From Strongylocentrotus purpuratus (lineage: Eukaryota; Echinodermata; Echinoidea; Camarodonta; Strongylocentrotidae), in the NCBI RefSeq assembly GCF_000002235.5, contig NW_022145520.1, positions 1,774,501-1,838,500 of the forward strand: 64,000 bases of DNA, in the 5' to 3' direction. Under the pieces are notes generated by a model that saw nothing but the letters and a program-made list of their open reading frames with translations, was not told the origin of the DNA and did no database searches. The stretch's first letter is position 1, and the number at the start of each line of letters is the position of its first letter. Below, one piece after another: positions 22,457-33,177 of this stretch. The position numbers and the translations under genes were made by a program.

Positions 22457-23395
22457 CTATACTTGATGTACTAGTACTTTATAAATTGTATATCTACCTT
22501 TGTGCAGTTTAAGATACAAAGTAAAAGAATACTATGAAGGTATTAAAACTTGATGGATTTTACATTAATTTCAAAATGCTGCTTTAATAAACATAATTCA
22601 TATTTTGCAACTCTTTTTCTCAATCTGAACTTGTGTTCAACTGTTTTTAGGCAATATCGGAATGAATATATTCAGAAAGAGCCTGAGATGTAAAGACAAT
22701 ACAATAAAGAGCAAACCAAAATATTTGTTTTATTGGTAGTAGTTTAAAGTGACACTGTAACATGGTTGAAGGTTAATGAAAAACTACGAAATTTGTGTAT
22801 AAAATGTTACTTATTAATTTTCCCAACCGTTTTTCCAAAAAAATATGACATAAGACGGGCTTTAACAAATCTTTCAACACTTAAATGTCTGGAATGGTAT
22901 ATAGAGCCAATTCATTGCTCTGTGACGATTTACATTGACCTAAAAAATTATTAAATTGTATATAGTTGGGAGAATTAAGGAATCAATCAGATCAGTTTTT
23001 CCCAATTTTTATCATTAATAATGGTCTGTTATCATTCTAACTGTCGGATTATCTGTAATTGTACATCTAGCATTCTACCTTATCACCATTTTATCTCATC
23101 TGAACAATTTGTTTTTGTTTTTTTTGTTGTAATATTCTTTATTGTATTCACTCAATAAATAATATTAATTCATACAAATTGTAATATATAACATATTGAA
23201 ACCAATTACAGAGTACAAAATACAGTAATCTCAATTATATTGAATGAATTAATATTGTTATAACCCCCCCCCCCCCCTCTATATTTTGTTCTGTAGTACT
23301 AGTATCCCTATTACATATTATAATTTATAACATATTGGAACAAAGTACAAACTACAATCAACTTAGTTATATCGAATGAATGAAGTTTGTTATAT
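22457..23395. other. Intergenic, AT-rich
   Basis: No gene seen. It includes a C run at 23265-23278 and a loose duplication around the CATATTGAAAC/CATATTGGAAC and ATTGAATGAAT/ATCGAATGAAT words (23185-23390). Confidence 0.5.
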
Positions 23396-23536
23396 CCCCT
23401 ACCCCCGTTAAAAACAAAACCAACAACAACAAACACAAAACAAAAACAGAAAACAAAACAAACAACAAAAAAACAAACAAAAAAAAACAAAAAACAAACA
23501 AAAAACAAAAAAAAAAAACAACAACAAAAAAAACGA
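23396..23536. repeat. (CAAA)n-type A-rich low-complexity tract
   Basis: Runs of CAACAACAA, CAAAACAAAA and CAAAAAAAC. The Lys/Thr/Gln frames on + and Phe/Val/Cys frames on - are translations of the tract. Confidence 0.9.
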
Positions 23537-24084
23537 TACAAGAAGACGTGGGCAGTCTATGGCAGTCGAGACCGGTCAATCACACACAGCTGTGAACCGG
23601 GCAGGCCCCCCCTTGTTACCAAGTAACCCGTAATGCAATTAGAAAAGTAATGTGAAATTGCTGTTTCCAAAGAAATTGTCAATGTCAATTGATAAATCAG
23701 GAATGAACTTGATATTGAATTGGAAAGCAGCAAAGTAAACAGTCATTTTTTTATTTTTTTTTTGATTGGAATAATATTTCAAAAGCACTAAGGAAAATAT
23801 TGAAAAACCATTCAGAAGCAGCTACAATGAATATTAGCACCAAAGAGATTATACTAAAACCACACTTTTATTTGTCCATTTGAAATCCAAAGTAAAACAG
23901 CACAAAAAGTGGGGGAAAATAAAGACTTTAAAAGTTGATGTTATATGGAGAAATTGGGAGGGAGAGAGAGAATTGGGGTGGGATCTTGTGGAAAGATAAC
24001 GTTTTTCTTTTCTTTTCTTTTCATTTATACTTTTGGTTTCGGGGTACATGAACACCTGTACAATCTCCTTTGTTTAAGTTGGGA

Positions 24085-24126
24085 AATTGGACCCCCCCCC
24101 CCCCCTTTTTTCCCCCCCTTTTTTTC
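24085..24126. repeat. C-run / T-run tract
   Basis: C homopolymers alternate with T homopolymers. 23640-24080 beside it is unique and holds no recognisable gene. Confidence 0.8.
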
Positions 24127-24466
24127 ATTACTAAAATCCTGGACAGTGGACACACCTCGAGAGTGGTAGAGAAAGGGAGAATGGGAGAGGTATTCGTTGG
24201 GTGAAGAATGAAGCAATCGTGAAATAAGTTACATATCACGAGTATAAGAATAAACCAAGACATCCCTCTCTTTCTTCTTGTTTCTTTCAACACCTGATAA
24301 AACGTTAACGATGCTTGTATCTTTCTTAATTGGTTGCTTGTTTTCGTTTGTTTTATGTATGCTTCCGATTTGCAAGTGGCAAACGTAGTTTTTGTATCAC
24401 GAGTATATTTAGAACATATACAATCTATGTTCTAAATGCTGTTATTATGGTCTTTGGTCTTTATTA

Positions 24467-24476
24467 CCCCCCCCCC

Positions 24477-24543
<67 letters not shown>

Positions 24544-24600
24544 ACTCTCTTTCTCTCCCTCTCTCTCTCTCTCTCTCTCTTTCTCCATCTGTCTATCTTT
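24467..24600. repeat. (CT)n microsatellite
   Basis: A C run is followed by about 60 bp of pure CT, an interruption (GACTCTCTTTCTC), and more CT. Long Ser/Leu frames on + and Arg/Glu frames on - reflect this. 24605-25660 has no gene that I can support. Confidence 0.95.
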
Positions 24601-25663
24601 CCCACCCCTCCAAATCCGTCCCTCCCTCCGACCAGCCCTCCTTCCCTCTCAAGAAACAACCTTTTATTTGTTGAAAGTCAGCATGCACCAACTTACGAGC
24701 GTCATTCAACTCGTACACAAGAGAATCGGAGTTTCCCTGGCTATCTAAAGCAGATTCTTTATTCTCTATTTTCTTCTTAAAGTTTCACCCCACCCCGTAA
24801 ACAATAACTAAAATCGACTTATGGACGAATGAGATTTTGAAGGTGACCATGTTTATATTTTCAATCCTAGAAAATATGCTTCAGAAAATATTGAAAGATA
24901 AAACCTTTTTAAAGTAGTTTGGCTTGGGGAATATATTGACCAAAAAGTTTCAGCTTTGGTATTCTACAAGTGAAAGGACTGACCGATTATAAGAAGCATA
25001 AAATCAGTGTTTAAAAAAAAAAATACATGGTGCCACATAATTCTGCTGTGATTTTGTGCATCAATCAAGTTAATGTTGATAAAAGACGGACATCGTTAAA
25101 ATCAGGAAAGTGTAAAGCGTGTCACAAGTAGGATCATGGTAAGAGGAACTATCCCTGCTCCGCGTTATAATTCCGTCGTGCATGATGTTTAATGTGAAAA
25201 AGGGCACATGCACCCTCTCGTAATTCCCTCACTGCGTGCCTTTTTGTAGCCATGGTTACCAGTCATCACTTTCCACATTCACCATTATACCCCCACCCCT
25301 TTTTCCTAAAATCCTGACTCTGCCCCATCACCTCTTTATTGACCTCTTAGATTTAGAACCTGGAAATCGTTCCAAACATGCCCACTGACCTTGCGTAGTC
25401 TCAATTTGGTGACGAGAGGAAATCGCTTGGTCGGTAAGTTTCAATACCTATGGATTTGTATCCTCTGCGTCAACGTGTAGTTGACTGTCCTTACATCCGA
25501 TTTGAATGATCAGCTAAACGACCAGTCGTATTAGCTAGCATCGGTATATTGAGCCGTCAAAGCAACTCGTTTACATACTCAGGATACCAATCGTAATACA
25601 AAGTTTTCCTCAAAATGAAATAGCAATAACTAGAGCTAGTGTCTGGCATCCTCATCAAAGACG

Positions 25664-26386
25664 TTACAAACTTTCTCTCAACACGCACCGCATCACTGAT
25701 GAAGAGGGGAGACCCTGGTACTTATTTTTTACGTACGTGTCGTGGTAGAACTTGTATACGCTGGAGTCGCGAAGTCGTAGGAACGTAAAGGTTAGATACT
25801 TTTCTCTTCTTTCATCACTTTGAACTAACACATTATTAACTCTTTCCCAGCTGAATGTGGCATGGGATTGCAAGGCTCTGTATTGAGTATTTAACCTCGT
25901 AATGTTTGAAAGTATGACATCTTTGTCTGATAAACTTCCGATGGATTTATGAAGTTCAGAAGTTCGGTTTTGACTTTTGCATCCCCTCCGGACAATCTGC
26001 ACAGCCGTGCCACGTAAGCAGGAGATTTGTGTGTGTATTGGTAGAGAGAGAGAGATGGTGGTATATACTACAACTGAAAGATGGTCGGCAAAATGTAATC
26101 TAGTGAATTTAGGATGATCGGGGACGTTTATGTTGGAGATCATACCAGCACGTGTGCAGTGAGCTGGGTAAATATTGCAGCTTGATAATATTGGCATGAA
26201 AGTCTTTATAAATTTTGCTCCTGACTGAAATAGTTCAGTCAAGCATGCATAGCTGTCATCCATTCCGATTGGCAGATAGTTCTTATTACAGAGTGAACAT
26301 ATGGCATTGGTGCATTCTCTTGTAAGAATTGAAATGGTGCATGTGCTGGTTGAATGATATGGTTTAAAATCACTAACAATATACAA
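25664..26386 (-). CDS. Orphan open reading frame, unknown
   Basis: This is an uninterrupted frame of 240 codons in sequence where stops should be frequent, so it stands out. It does not begin with ATG at the left limit (the first codon is TTG). The first ATG is at about residue 42 (MDDSYAC), leaving roughly 200 residues. The product is Cys- and Ser-rich with no transmembrane segment, signal peptide or family motif that I recognise. A short GAGAGAGAGA tract is included in frame. It could be an exon of a lineage-specific gene, a decayed transposon ORF, or chance. There are no convincing flanking exons. Confidence 0.3.
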   Translation of the reverse strand: MYIVSDFKPYHSTSTCTISILTRECTNAICSLCNKNYLPIGMDDSYACLTELFQSGAKFIKTFMPILSSCNIYPAHCTRAGMISNINVPDHPKFTRLHFADHLSVVVYTTISLSLPIHTQISCLRGTAVQIVRRGCKSQNRTSELHKSIGSLSDKDVILSNITRLNTQYRALQSHATFSWERVNNVLVQSDERREKYLTFTFLRLRDSSVYKFYHDTYVKNKYQGLPSSSVMRCVLRESL

Positions 26387-26392
26387 TCAATG

Positions 26393-26470
26393 ATCAGTAG
26401 TGGAGCCAGGGGCCTGCATGGGCCTGGGGACTCAGCCCCACCCCCCCCCCCCCCAATCATGAAAATCACA
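26393..26470. repeat. C-run remnant of tract-bearing insertion
   Basis: CAGTAGTGGAGCCAGGGGCC then a C run at 26440-26453. The GTGGAGCCAGGGG start and C tract resemble the ends of the G/C-tract insertions at 1.7 and 6.9 kb. No direct repeats were found. Confidence 0.4.
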
Positions 26471-26919
26471 ATCTAGCATACCGGTACTTTATATTATCAA
26501 CAATAGTTGATCCCCCAGTTTTAGTCAACATAAAGCTGGCTCCAATACATTTTGTTGATAACCTTTCTTTTCTCCTTTGCCTTTTGCCTCGTTTTTTTCT
26601 TCTTTTATATATAAATTTGTCTTGCTTGTTAGAATTTTTGGCTAGTGCCCCAGCCCCCAGTCCACCAGCTCGAGAATCCTGATGCAAATAATGGCCATTG
26701 TAGCTTCAGAAGTTTTTTTCATTATCTTTTTCTTGATTACGAAAGGCGACTCAAATATTGACAATACATCATTTTTTCTGTATCTTCCAATTCATTATGT
26801 TGGATATTGTTATTGTTTATGTTAGTATATATATATGATTACAAAAGATGTTATGGAAAAGTGTCATATTTATTCTTGAGAGCACCAACATTTTCTTGAA
26901 TGTAATACATGTATAAAAC

Positions 26920-28182
26920 TAATGACACTCATGATTATCCTCATCACTCTCATCCTCATACTCATCATTCTCACCATCACTCTCATCTTCACTCTCATCA
27001 TCAAACTCATCTCACTCTCATCCTCACTCTCATCATCACTCTCATCATCACTCTCATCATCACTCTCATCTTCACTCTCATCATCAAACTCATCTCACTC
27101 TCATCCTCACTCTTATCCTCACTCTCACCTCACTCTCATCATCAAACTCATCTCACTCTTATCCTCACTCTCACCTCACTCTCATCCTCACTCTCATCTC
27201 ACTCTCATCTTCAATTACATCCTCACTCTCATCCTCACTCTTATCTCACTCTCATCACCAAACTCGTCTCACTCTTATCCTCACTCTCACCTCACTCTCA
27301 TCATCAAACTCATCTCACTCTTATCCTCACTCTCACCTCACTCTCATCCTCACTCTCATCTCACTCTCATCTTCACTCACATCCTCACTCTCATCCTCAC
27401 TCTAATCTCACTCTCATCATCAAACTCGTCTCACTCTTATCCTCACTCTCATCCTCACTCTCATCCTCACTCTCATCTTCACTCACATCCTCACTCTCAT
27501 CCTCAAACTCATCTCACTCTCACCATCACTCTCATCCTCACTCACATCCTCACTCTCATCTCACTCTCATCTTCAATTACATCCTCACTCTCATCCTCAC
27601 TCTCATCTTACTCTCATCATCAAACTCATCTCACTCTCATCCTCACTCTCATCCTCACTCTCATCCTCACTCTCATCTTCACTCACATCCTCACTCTCAT
27701 CTCACTCTCATCCTCATTCTCATCTCACTCTCATCTCACGCTCATCCTCACTCTCATCATCCAACTCATCTCACTCTCATCATCACTCTCATCCTCACTC
27801 TCATCTCACTCTCATCCTCACTCTCACTCTCATCCTCACTCTCATCTCACTCTCATCCTCACTCTCATCTTCACTCACATCCTCACTCTCACCATCACTC
27901 TCATCCTCACTCACATCCTCACTCTCATCTCACTCTCATCATCACTCTCATCTCACTCTCATCCTCACGCTCATCCCACTCTCATCCTCAAACTCATCTC
28001 ACTCTCATCATCACTCTCATCCTCACTCTCATCCTCACTCTCATCTTCACTCACATCCTCACTCTCATCCCATCCTCACTCTCATCTCACTCTCATCCTC
28101 TCTCTCTCTCAAGACTCTCATTATTCTCATCATCACTCTCATCACTCTCACCATCACTCTCATCATCACTCTCATATTTTCT
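26920..28182. repeat. CTCATC/CTCACT minisatellite, ~1.25 kb
   Basis: Built of short words CTCATC, CTCACT, CTCATCCTCACT, CATCATCAAACTCATCTCAC and CTCACATCC in irregular order. Larger blocks recur (for example the CTTCAATTACATCCTCACTC stretch at about 27208 and 27570). The + strand frames of over 420 codons (His-Ser-His-Pro and Leu-Ile-Leu-Thr peptides) are open in more than one frame at once, which shows they are composition effects. It lies between the two B3GALT6 copies. Confidence 0.95.
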
Positions 28183-28236
28183 TGGTTTGATTTCTTTCCT
28201 TTGGTGAAGCCCATTTAGGAAAGCCTTCATTTTGCC

Positions 28237-28622
28237 TTAAAGGTAAAGATCAGTTGTAGAAATGCCTGCCTCTCAAAAAATGAAATGGAAGCTTTTATTA
28301 CCAATCATGTGAAAGAATATGTTTTGAATAATATGTGATACAAAGTTTGCTGAGAAACCGCCTACTAATTGATATATTTGGTAAATTATTATATCTATTT
28401 GGACCTGATAGATATCGTGCACGTGTCATGTAGTCTTTCTGTGTACAGTGCTTGTAACTTTACCAAGACTGGGCCAAATTTCTTATCATTTTGATGATTC
28501 TAGAACCTTGCAGTACACACCTATACAGTACTTATATGCTAGATGATCAACATTTTCTGATCAATTCCACAACGTTTCTTTCACAATGCAATCGCATGAC
28601 CATAACTGGTCTTTGTCTTTAA
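28237..28622 (-). mobile_element. MITE family A, copy 3
   Basis: The ends TTAAAGGTAAAGATCAGTTG and the complement ACTGGTCTTTGTCTTTAA enclose the family core in reverse orientation. It ends 101 bp before the B3GALT6 copy 2 splice acceptor (28723). It belongs to the GACCAGT-ended subfamily, like copies 1 and 6. Confidence 0.87.
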
Positions 28623-28699
28623 CATACTTTCATTGTATGTTTGTTACTAATGGTTCAATGGCAGGAGCAAAAATTTCAATGTCATTAAACTAAAAGCTT

Positions 28700-28723
28700 T
28701 TTTCTCTTTGCATATTCTCACAG
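28700..28723 (+). promoter_or_regulatory. B3GALT6: 5'UTR splice acceptor of B3GALT6 copy 2
   Basis: A pyrimidine-rich stretch (TTTTTTCTCTTTGCATATTC) ends in TCACAG, with AG at 28722-28723, 33 bases before the ATG. It parallels copy 1. Confidence 0.6.
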
Positions 28724-28756
28724 AGCAAGGACCCTTTTGTCAGAATCTACCCGACC

Positions 28757-29743
28757 ATGGCACGGAAGGCAAAGTCTCAAGCTCTGACGCTTCTGCTCGT
28801 CGTCCCTCTCCTGTCTTTTGCTGGAGTCATGTTCTACATGTCCAAGTGTACTCCCGGTCCTGCACCGGAGTGTCCTCAGCCGGACAACAGCCGCATCACC
28901 AACGAGGGGCTCAAGTCGGTCAAGCGTGACCACACCGCATTCCTCGTTGTCCTTATCATGTCTGGACCTCAACTGGACGCGAGACGGTACACCATCCGTG
29001 AGACGTGGATGACGAAGAGGACGAAAGACATCATCATCAAGTTTGTGATCGGGACGCACGGACTATCCGGAGAGGAGAAGAAGCAGTTGGAGAAGGAGAG
29101 TGCTCAGCACCATGATCTCCTTCTCCTGACATCCCTCCAGGAGAACCTACTGTCAAATACCCAGAAGCTTATAGATTCCTTCGTCTGGGTCGACAGGCAC
29201 GTGGACACCAACTTTGTGCTGAAGGTCGACGACGACTCCCTGGTAAGGTTGGATGCTCTGTCCCGGGAGCTTCGCAGCAAAAACCATGAGAGGCTTTACT
29301 GGGGATTCTTTGATGGACGCCAGCACGCACATACCCGTGGAAAGTACGCCGAGAACGACTGGCTCCTCTGTGACCACTATCTCCCATTTGCCATCGGTGG
29401 TGGCTACATCTTATCCAGCGATTTGATCCACTATGTTGCCATCAACGCCAAGATGCTCAAAAAGTACAATGCAGAAGACATATCGCTGGGTTCGTGGCTA
29501 GCTGCGGTCGATGTCGACAGGGAGCATGATCCTCGCTTTGATACGGAGTACAAGTCACGAGGCTGTCGCAACGTGTACCTCATCTCACACAAACAGACGA
29601 GCCAGGAGCTCAAGGAGAAATGGAGCCACTTGCAGAAGACCGGTAAAATGTGCCAAAAGGAAGAGCAACTTCGGCAATCTTACGTTTACAACTGGAACAA
29701 ACCTCCCACGGAGTGCTGTGAAAGGGTACAGGGTGTTCCTTGA
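28757..29743 (+). CDS. B3GALT6: Beta-1,3-galactosyltransferase 6 (galactosyltransferase II), copy 2
   Basis: This is a second complete GT31 galactosyltransferase of 328 aa in a single coding exon, with the same predicted role in the proteoglycan linker. It has a type II anchor at about residues 8-29 (ALTLLLVVPLLSFAGVMFY), then AFLVVLIMSGPQL, RETWM, VDDDSL with Asp158-160, WGFFDGR, YLPFAIGGGYILSSDLIH, EDISLGSWLA from residue 240, RFDTEYKSRGC, SHKQ and a C-terminal PPTECC. All catalytic landmarks of copy 1 are kept, so it looks functional. By eye the two proteins are about 60% identical, higher in the core, and differ mostly in the stem. Its codons are visibly richer in G/C at third positions than those of copy 1. 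The two lie in tandem on the same strand, consistent with local duplication followed by long divergence. Confidence 0.93.
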   Translation: MARKAKSQALTLLLVVPLLSFAGVMFYMSKCTPGPAPECPQPDNSRITNEGLKSVKRDHTAFLVVLIMSGPQLDARRYTIRETWMTKRTKDIIIKFVIGTHGLSGEEKKQLEKESAQHHDLLLLTSLQENLLSNTQKLIDSFVWVDRHVDTNFVLKVDDDSLVRLDALSRELRSKNHERLYWGFFDGRQHAHTRGKYAENDWLLCDHYLPFAIGGGYILSSDLIHYVAINAKMLKKYNAEDISLGSWLAAVDVDREHDPRFDTEYKSRGCRNVYLISHKQTSQELKEKWSHLQKTGKMCQKEEQLRQSYVYNWNKPPTECCERVQGVP

Positions 29744-29948
29744 TTGACATTACAAATGATAGAATTACTTCAAGGATGTACATGTATTTCACATTGACCA
29801 AACTTGCATGAAACAGGGTGTATGGGAGTGACTATTGTGAAATTAGGCACTTCATCTATCATCAGTTAAACAAAACTGAGCTTCCAAATTCAACATTTAA
29901 TAATTCACATTAGAGTAAAAAGGTGTGCAGCGAATGAAATTGACAAGA

Positions 29949-29954
29949 AATAAA
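29949..29954 (+). terminator. Possible polyadenylation signal of B3GALT6 copy 2
   Basis: AATAAA about 205 bases after the stop codon, followed by a GTG-containing stretch. Position fits, but no transcript evidence is available. Confidence 0.3.
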
Positions 29955-30190
29955 ACATGTGCAAGGAAGAATATTTGATTAGACTGACCTCGCATGAACC
30001 AGGGTATTTTATATCATTGTGAAATTATATCCTTCATTCTGTATCCGTTCATTGCCATTCAACAAAAGTCAATATATGCACAATTTGTCAATAATTTTAC
30101 TAATGATAATGATGTGAAGAGAATCATTTCTATATCGCTTTACAGTTTATACTAAATGTTTCTAAGCACTGTACTATTGTTACCCCGCCA

Positions 30191-30574
30191 TTAAAGAGAA
30201 GGTTGAGTTCTGGGAAGAGGTGAAAAATAATTTGTGAGCATTACTCATTCTTATTATGCAAGTGTTGAAGAACATCAGATAAGACATGTTCCCTGAAAAG
30301 CATGGCTCTTCAAATGCCTTTATATTCTAAATATGTCATGTAACATCGTAAAACTCGGGGGTGGGATTTTTTCGCCACGTGTTCGTGTAGTCCCATATAC
30401 ATGTTTCTGTGTACAGTGTTTGTAACTTTAACGAATTTCTTATCATTTTGATGATTCCAGAACCTTGCAATACACACAAATTCTTATATGCTTGATGATC
30501 AACCTTTTCTATTCGATTCCACACCGTTTCTTTCACAATGCAATCGCATGACCAGAACTCAACTTCATCTTTAA
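30191..30574 (-). mobile_element. MITE family A, copy 4
   Basis: The ends TTAAAGAGAAGGTTGAGTTC and GAACTCAACTTCATCTTTAA are inverted (GAACTCAA subfamily, like copies 2 and 5). The core (CTATTCGATTCCACACCG, GATGATCAACC) is in reverse orientation. It lies 450 bp downstream of the B3GALT6 copy 2 stop. Confidence 0.87.
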
Positions 30575-31870
30575 GCCAAGCTACTGTGATAGGCGCTCCA
30601 GAAATATCCTCTTACCAGGGTACTCGGATTTACATAATAATCTTCCTACAATGAGGAATATAATATTAGCAACACAAAACTTGCTTATTAGATTCTTGCC
30701 TAACAAATGTAATGACTAATGCAATCAAGTACTACAATATTGTTACGTGTACTCTTTTTATGATGAAATCCAAAGATTTTTTTATTTTGTAATTTCATTT
30801 CAAGGTTTATCAAAAACATATGTTGATGTTCACAGCCTGATGGATGAATTGTCATGTTTTACAGATCTTTAATAATAAAAAAAACTTTACAATAAACAAA
30901 AGCAGAACTGCAATGAATGTTTAAAGAATAATGAAATACAAATATGTTTGTATGCTATTCAGTTTTGTGTTTTTATGTTAATGAAATACATAATTATGCA
31001 TTGATGTCTTGCCTCATTATTATGCAACAACTCTATATCAATTTCACTGCATAGTTTATTTCATAATCATAACCACTTCAGTTAATTATGAACATCTAGA
31101 GCAAATTTGGATGAATTTGATTAAATTCAGTGACTTAGCTAGGTAGTAGTTCTCTCTCTTGGAGTGGCAGCTGAATGAGACGATGTTATGTATTTAAGAA
31201 ATTTAGTCATCTTGCCAAAAAAAGGTGCAATTCTATCTTGTCCAGCCAATTCTTGTCCGTTAAAATGTTGAAATAATGTTGTGCTTGTCTGTTGTGAACA
31301 TAATTTCATAAACGCTATATTAAGACAGAAAATGAATTTCTTAAACTAACTTGGCGACCTATGATTTATGTTTCATAGGCTTAAATGAGCATCTAAACAT
31401 GCATCATATCTTTTTTTAAACTGTAATCCTTTTCGAAGTACCTAGTGTGTAAAAATGTAAATCGCACATGTTTATAAAGACCTTGATTTTGAATGTCAAT
31501 CAATGCCAATCAATGCCAAATTATCAATAGAAAACTTTGTTTAGCAAATCTTAGAAAGTTGATAGTGTTTTCGTAACCAGATTTCATATTTTGAGATATT
31601 TAAACAAAAATTACTTTGTTTTGGTCATTATGCTACTTTGCTGTGTGAACTGATTCGTGTAATGACATGTAGTCTAAGAAATGTATATTGAAAAATGATA
31701 GCATCTTTAATCAGTATGCTTTGTTTTTATGATGATGAAATATAACTGATGAGTGTGTGTGTGTCATATTGGTACACGTAGATGTATAATGTCAGATGAT
31801 TTTACTAGTTGTACAGCTGAATTCCTGTATATACAATTATACATGTACATTTAAATGCAATGTTTCAGCT
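30575..31870. other. Intergenic, AT-rich, no gene seen
   Basis: No inverted ends, SINE boxes or coding exons recognised. A TGTGTGTGTG run lies near 31754. Confidence 0.5.
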
Positions 31871-32066
31871 TTAAAAGCCCCACTGTACTGCTTGTAGCTA
31901 CTTGCTCCCTCTATATCGAAACAATGCCCAATCGGTGACCATTGGTCCCCCCTGATCCTCTTTTTCTTATGTTAATTGAGAGCTGAGTTGATGAGATGGC
32001 CACCTATCAGTCACCACCTGGGCGGTCTAATCCCTCCTAACCAAACTAGTACAGAAGGGCTTTAAA
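31871..32066 (+). mobile_element. MITE family C, copy 1
   Basis: The ends TTAAAAGCCCCACTGTACTG and AGTACAGAAGGGCTTTAAAA are inverted. The core GTAGCTACTTGCTCCCTCTA, TTCTTATGTTAATTGAGAGC and CCAAACTAGT recurs at 39567, 49659 and 50798. About 196 bp. I take this strand as the reference. Confidence 0.87.
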
Positions 32067-32250
32067 AGCTATGAGATTTAAGGCTCTGAGCTGAACAGAT
32101 TTATTCAAATAAATATTATCCACAATCCTATTCTTGACCAATGCAGGCACCCTCATCTTTTTGACACTGATGAATGAGGGCACTTCATCAGAGCCTACAG
32201 GGGCAATTTTGGAGCAGGGGCGTGACTGGCGTATCCAATATTATCTGGCA

Positions 32251-32291
<41 letters not shown>

Positions 32292-32301
32292 GGGGGGGGG
32301 G
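32251..32301. repeat. ~50-bp poly-G run
   Basis: Nearly pure G with one TT interruption. GGGCGTGACTGGCGTATCC precedes it, recalling the ends of the G/C-tract insertions. The length is doubtful in any assembly. Confidence 0.85.
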
Positions 32302-32658
32302 TGCAAAAATATGAATCGTATTCTTACAACAGCCCAATTGTAAAATACCTGAAAAGCTTAATACATAATCCTGAATTTAATTAACTCTGATGTGTGTTCT
32401 ATTTAGTTGTATCTTTCTTGAGTATATGATTTTGTTTTAATGTACATAAATTTATCAACTAACAAATCAATATTTTTGTAAGATGTAGAATTTGTGAATA
32501 AAATTATGACCAATCAGTGTATAATCATGTTTGCAAATCTATTTTTGTCAGTAAGATCATTTTTCTGAAGTATTATTGTCCTAAAAAGCAGAACTGCTAT
32601 TCTCTAGAATGTAACCCGATGCCCTTGAAAGTCGTGTTAATATTTTAAAACATTTCTA

Positions 32659-32786
32659 CGGGGAGGGATGGCTCAGTGGTAGAGCAGTGATCTCTTAACT
32701 GGGAGGTCTCAGGTTCAAAACCCAGTTGATATGCTTGTGCCATGTGGTAAGGCATTAATCCTCATTATCAAGTTCCTAGGAGAAGA
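32659..32786 (+). mobile_element. tRNA-derived SINE head with A and B boxes
   Basis: The tRNA-like segment carries an A-box match TGGCTCAGTGG (32669-32679) and a B-box match GGTTCAAAACC (32712-32722), with an anticodon-arm-like CTCTTAACTGGGAGGTCTCAG between. A body piece GGTAAGGCATTAATCCTCAT follows. MITE family A copy 5 begins directly at its right, so the SINE appears interrupted or truncated there. A degenerate tRNA gene is less likely because of the SINE body. Confidence 0.75.
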
Positions 32787-33177
32787 GTTAAAGATAAAAT
32801 TGAGTTCTGATTGCATTGTGAAAGACACGTTGTGGAATTGATCAGAAAGAGTTGATCATCTAGCATATAAGTATTGGTGTGTAGTGCAAGGTTCTGGAGT
32901 CATCAAAATGATAGGAAATTTGGCCCAGTCTTGGTAAAAGTATCAAGCACTTCATGCAGACAGATGTATATGGGACTACACAAACATGTGGCATAAAAAT
33001 CTGTCCTGATTTGTATACTGTTACATGCCATATTTATAATATTAAGATATTTGAAGAGCCAAGCTTTTCAGGGAACATTTCTTCTCTGCTGTTCTACCAC
33101 ACTTGCATATCAAAATAACAATGATAACGCTCACAAATCATTTATTACCTCTCCCCAGAACTCAACCTTTTCTTTAA
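32787..33177 (+). mobile_element. MITE family A, copy 5
   Basis: The ends TTAAAGATAAAATTGAGTTC and GAACTCAACCTTTTCTTTAA are inverted; the core has GTTGTGGAATTGATCAGA, GTTGATCATCTAGCAT and AAGGTTCTGGAGTCATCA. It belongs to the GAACTCAA subfamily and abuts the SINE on its left. Confidence 0.87.

Noticed and set aside
26909..28207. Two + strand frames of 422 and 432 codons (His/Ser/Pro and Leu/Ile/Thr peptides)
   Set aside because: They overlap in different frames and consist only of the CTCATC/CTCACT array, which cannot form stops easily.
32659..32730. tRNA gene
   Set aside because: A and B boxes are present, but acceptor-stem pairing is not evident and SINE body sequence follows.
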